From positions 42,792,031 to 42,856,030 of the forward strand of contig CM038717.1 of NCBI GenBank assembly GCA_021613375.1: a stretch of DNA of 64,000 bases. The letters are read 5' to 3'. Both the position numbers and the translations under genes were made by a program. This document shows, one piece after another, positions 63,641 through 64,000 of this stretch. Numbering within the stretch: the first letter of the stretch is position 1; every line of letters begins with the position of its first letter. The stretch comes from Megaleporinus macrocephalus (lineage: Eukaryota; Chordata; Actinopteri; Characiformes; Anostomidae). The notes beneath the pieces were generated by a model that had not been told where the DNA came from, made no database searches, and worked only from the letters and a program-made list of their open reading frames with translations.

Positions 63641-64000
63641 AGTTATAACACACTAATTCAGTTTCTAGTATTTTAAACTATTCAGATAATAACGCTAGTT
63701 ATAACACATTAATTCAGTTTGTAGTATTTAAAACTATTCAGGTAATAACCCTAGCTATAACACATTCATTAAGTTTGTAGTATTGCAAGCTATTCAGATT
63801 ATAATACTAGTTATAACACTAATTCAGTTTGTAGTATTTTAATCTTCAGATTATAACACTAGTTTCAACACATTCATTCAGTTTATAGCATATTAAACTA
63901 TTCAGGTAATAACACTAGTTATAACACATTTATTCAGTTTGTAGCATATTCAATTATTCAGATTATAACACTAGTAGTTATAACACATTTATTCAGTTTA
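63640..64000. repeat. About 56-bp AT-rich tandem repeat, cut by the window edge
   Basis: The unit is TTATAACACATTAATTCAGT, TTGTAGTATTTTAAACTATT, CAGATAATAACACTAG. About six diverged units are visible. Confidence 0.88.

Overview
The window is nuclear DNA from a vertebrate, most probably a teleost fish. Six multi-exon genes with vertebrate orthologues can be assembled by hand from splice sites and protein similarity. The filler between and inside them is fish-like: a Tc1 relic, a 5'-truncated L1, foldback and MITE-type elements, long CA/GA/TA microsatellites and many minisatellites. No species is claimed.

Layout. (1) 1-16905, minus strand: taf1c, the RNA polymerase I SL1 subunit TAF1C. Thirteen coding exons are visible and the 3' end runs off the left edge. 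Its introns hold a Tc1 relic, a MITE and at least eight tandem arrays. (2) 16906-20340: gene-free, with an A-rich array and dispersed repeats. (3) 20730-23896, minus strand: f2rl2, a two-exon proteinase-activated receptor of PAR3 type, whose single coding intron is almost entirely a 56-bp minisatellite. (4) 23900-34520: about 10 kb without a recognisable gene, mostly consecutive tandem arrays. (5) 34523-42661, plus strand: wdr38 (WD40 protein), nine coding exons, with a 2.2-kb minisatellite in intron 2 and a foldback element in intron 6. (6) 43025-45715: a 46-bp minisatellite of about 58 copies. (7) 46828-50331, minus strand: rpl35, complete, with only the ATG in coding exon 1 and a 5'TOP-like tract upstream. 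(8) 52470-53557, plus strand: uqcr10, complete, two exons. (9) 54800-57672: a truncated L1 carrying a 1.4-kb foldback, the whole flanked by an 18-bp direct repeat. (10) 58740-59920: a 43-bp minisatellite. (11) 60449 to beyond the right edge, plus strand: the first two coding exons of prodh (proline dehydrogenase), with a GC-AG first intron and a duplicated CCAAT/octamer promoter module.

The genes do not form a pathway. They are housekeeping or unrelated: Pol I initiation, ribosome, complex III, mitochondrial proline oxidation, thrombin signalling and a WD40 protein. WDR38 and RPL35 are also neighbours in human, which supports the wdr38-rpl35 assignments. The outstanding property is tandem-repeat density: summing my own boundaries, roughly a third of the window is minisatellite or microsatellite. 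Several arrays have periods divisible by three and so produce very long spurious ORFs on both strands. I found no convincing new gene system. The items most worth checking are the prodh promoter duplication and GC-AG intron, the PAR3 tethered ligand, the heat-shock-element-like array, the related minisatellites at distant sites, and the composite L1/foldback insertion.
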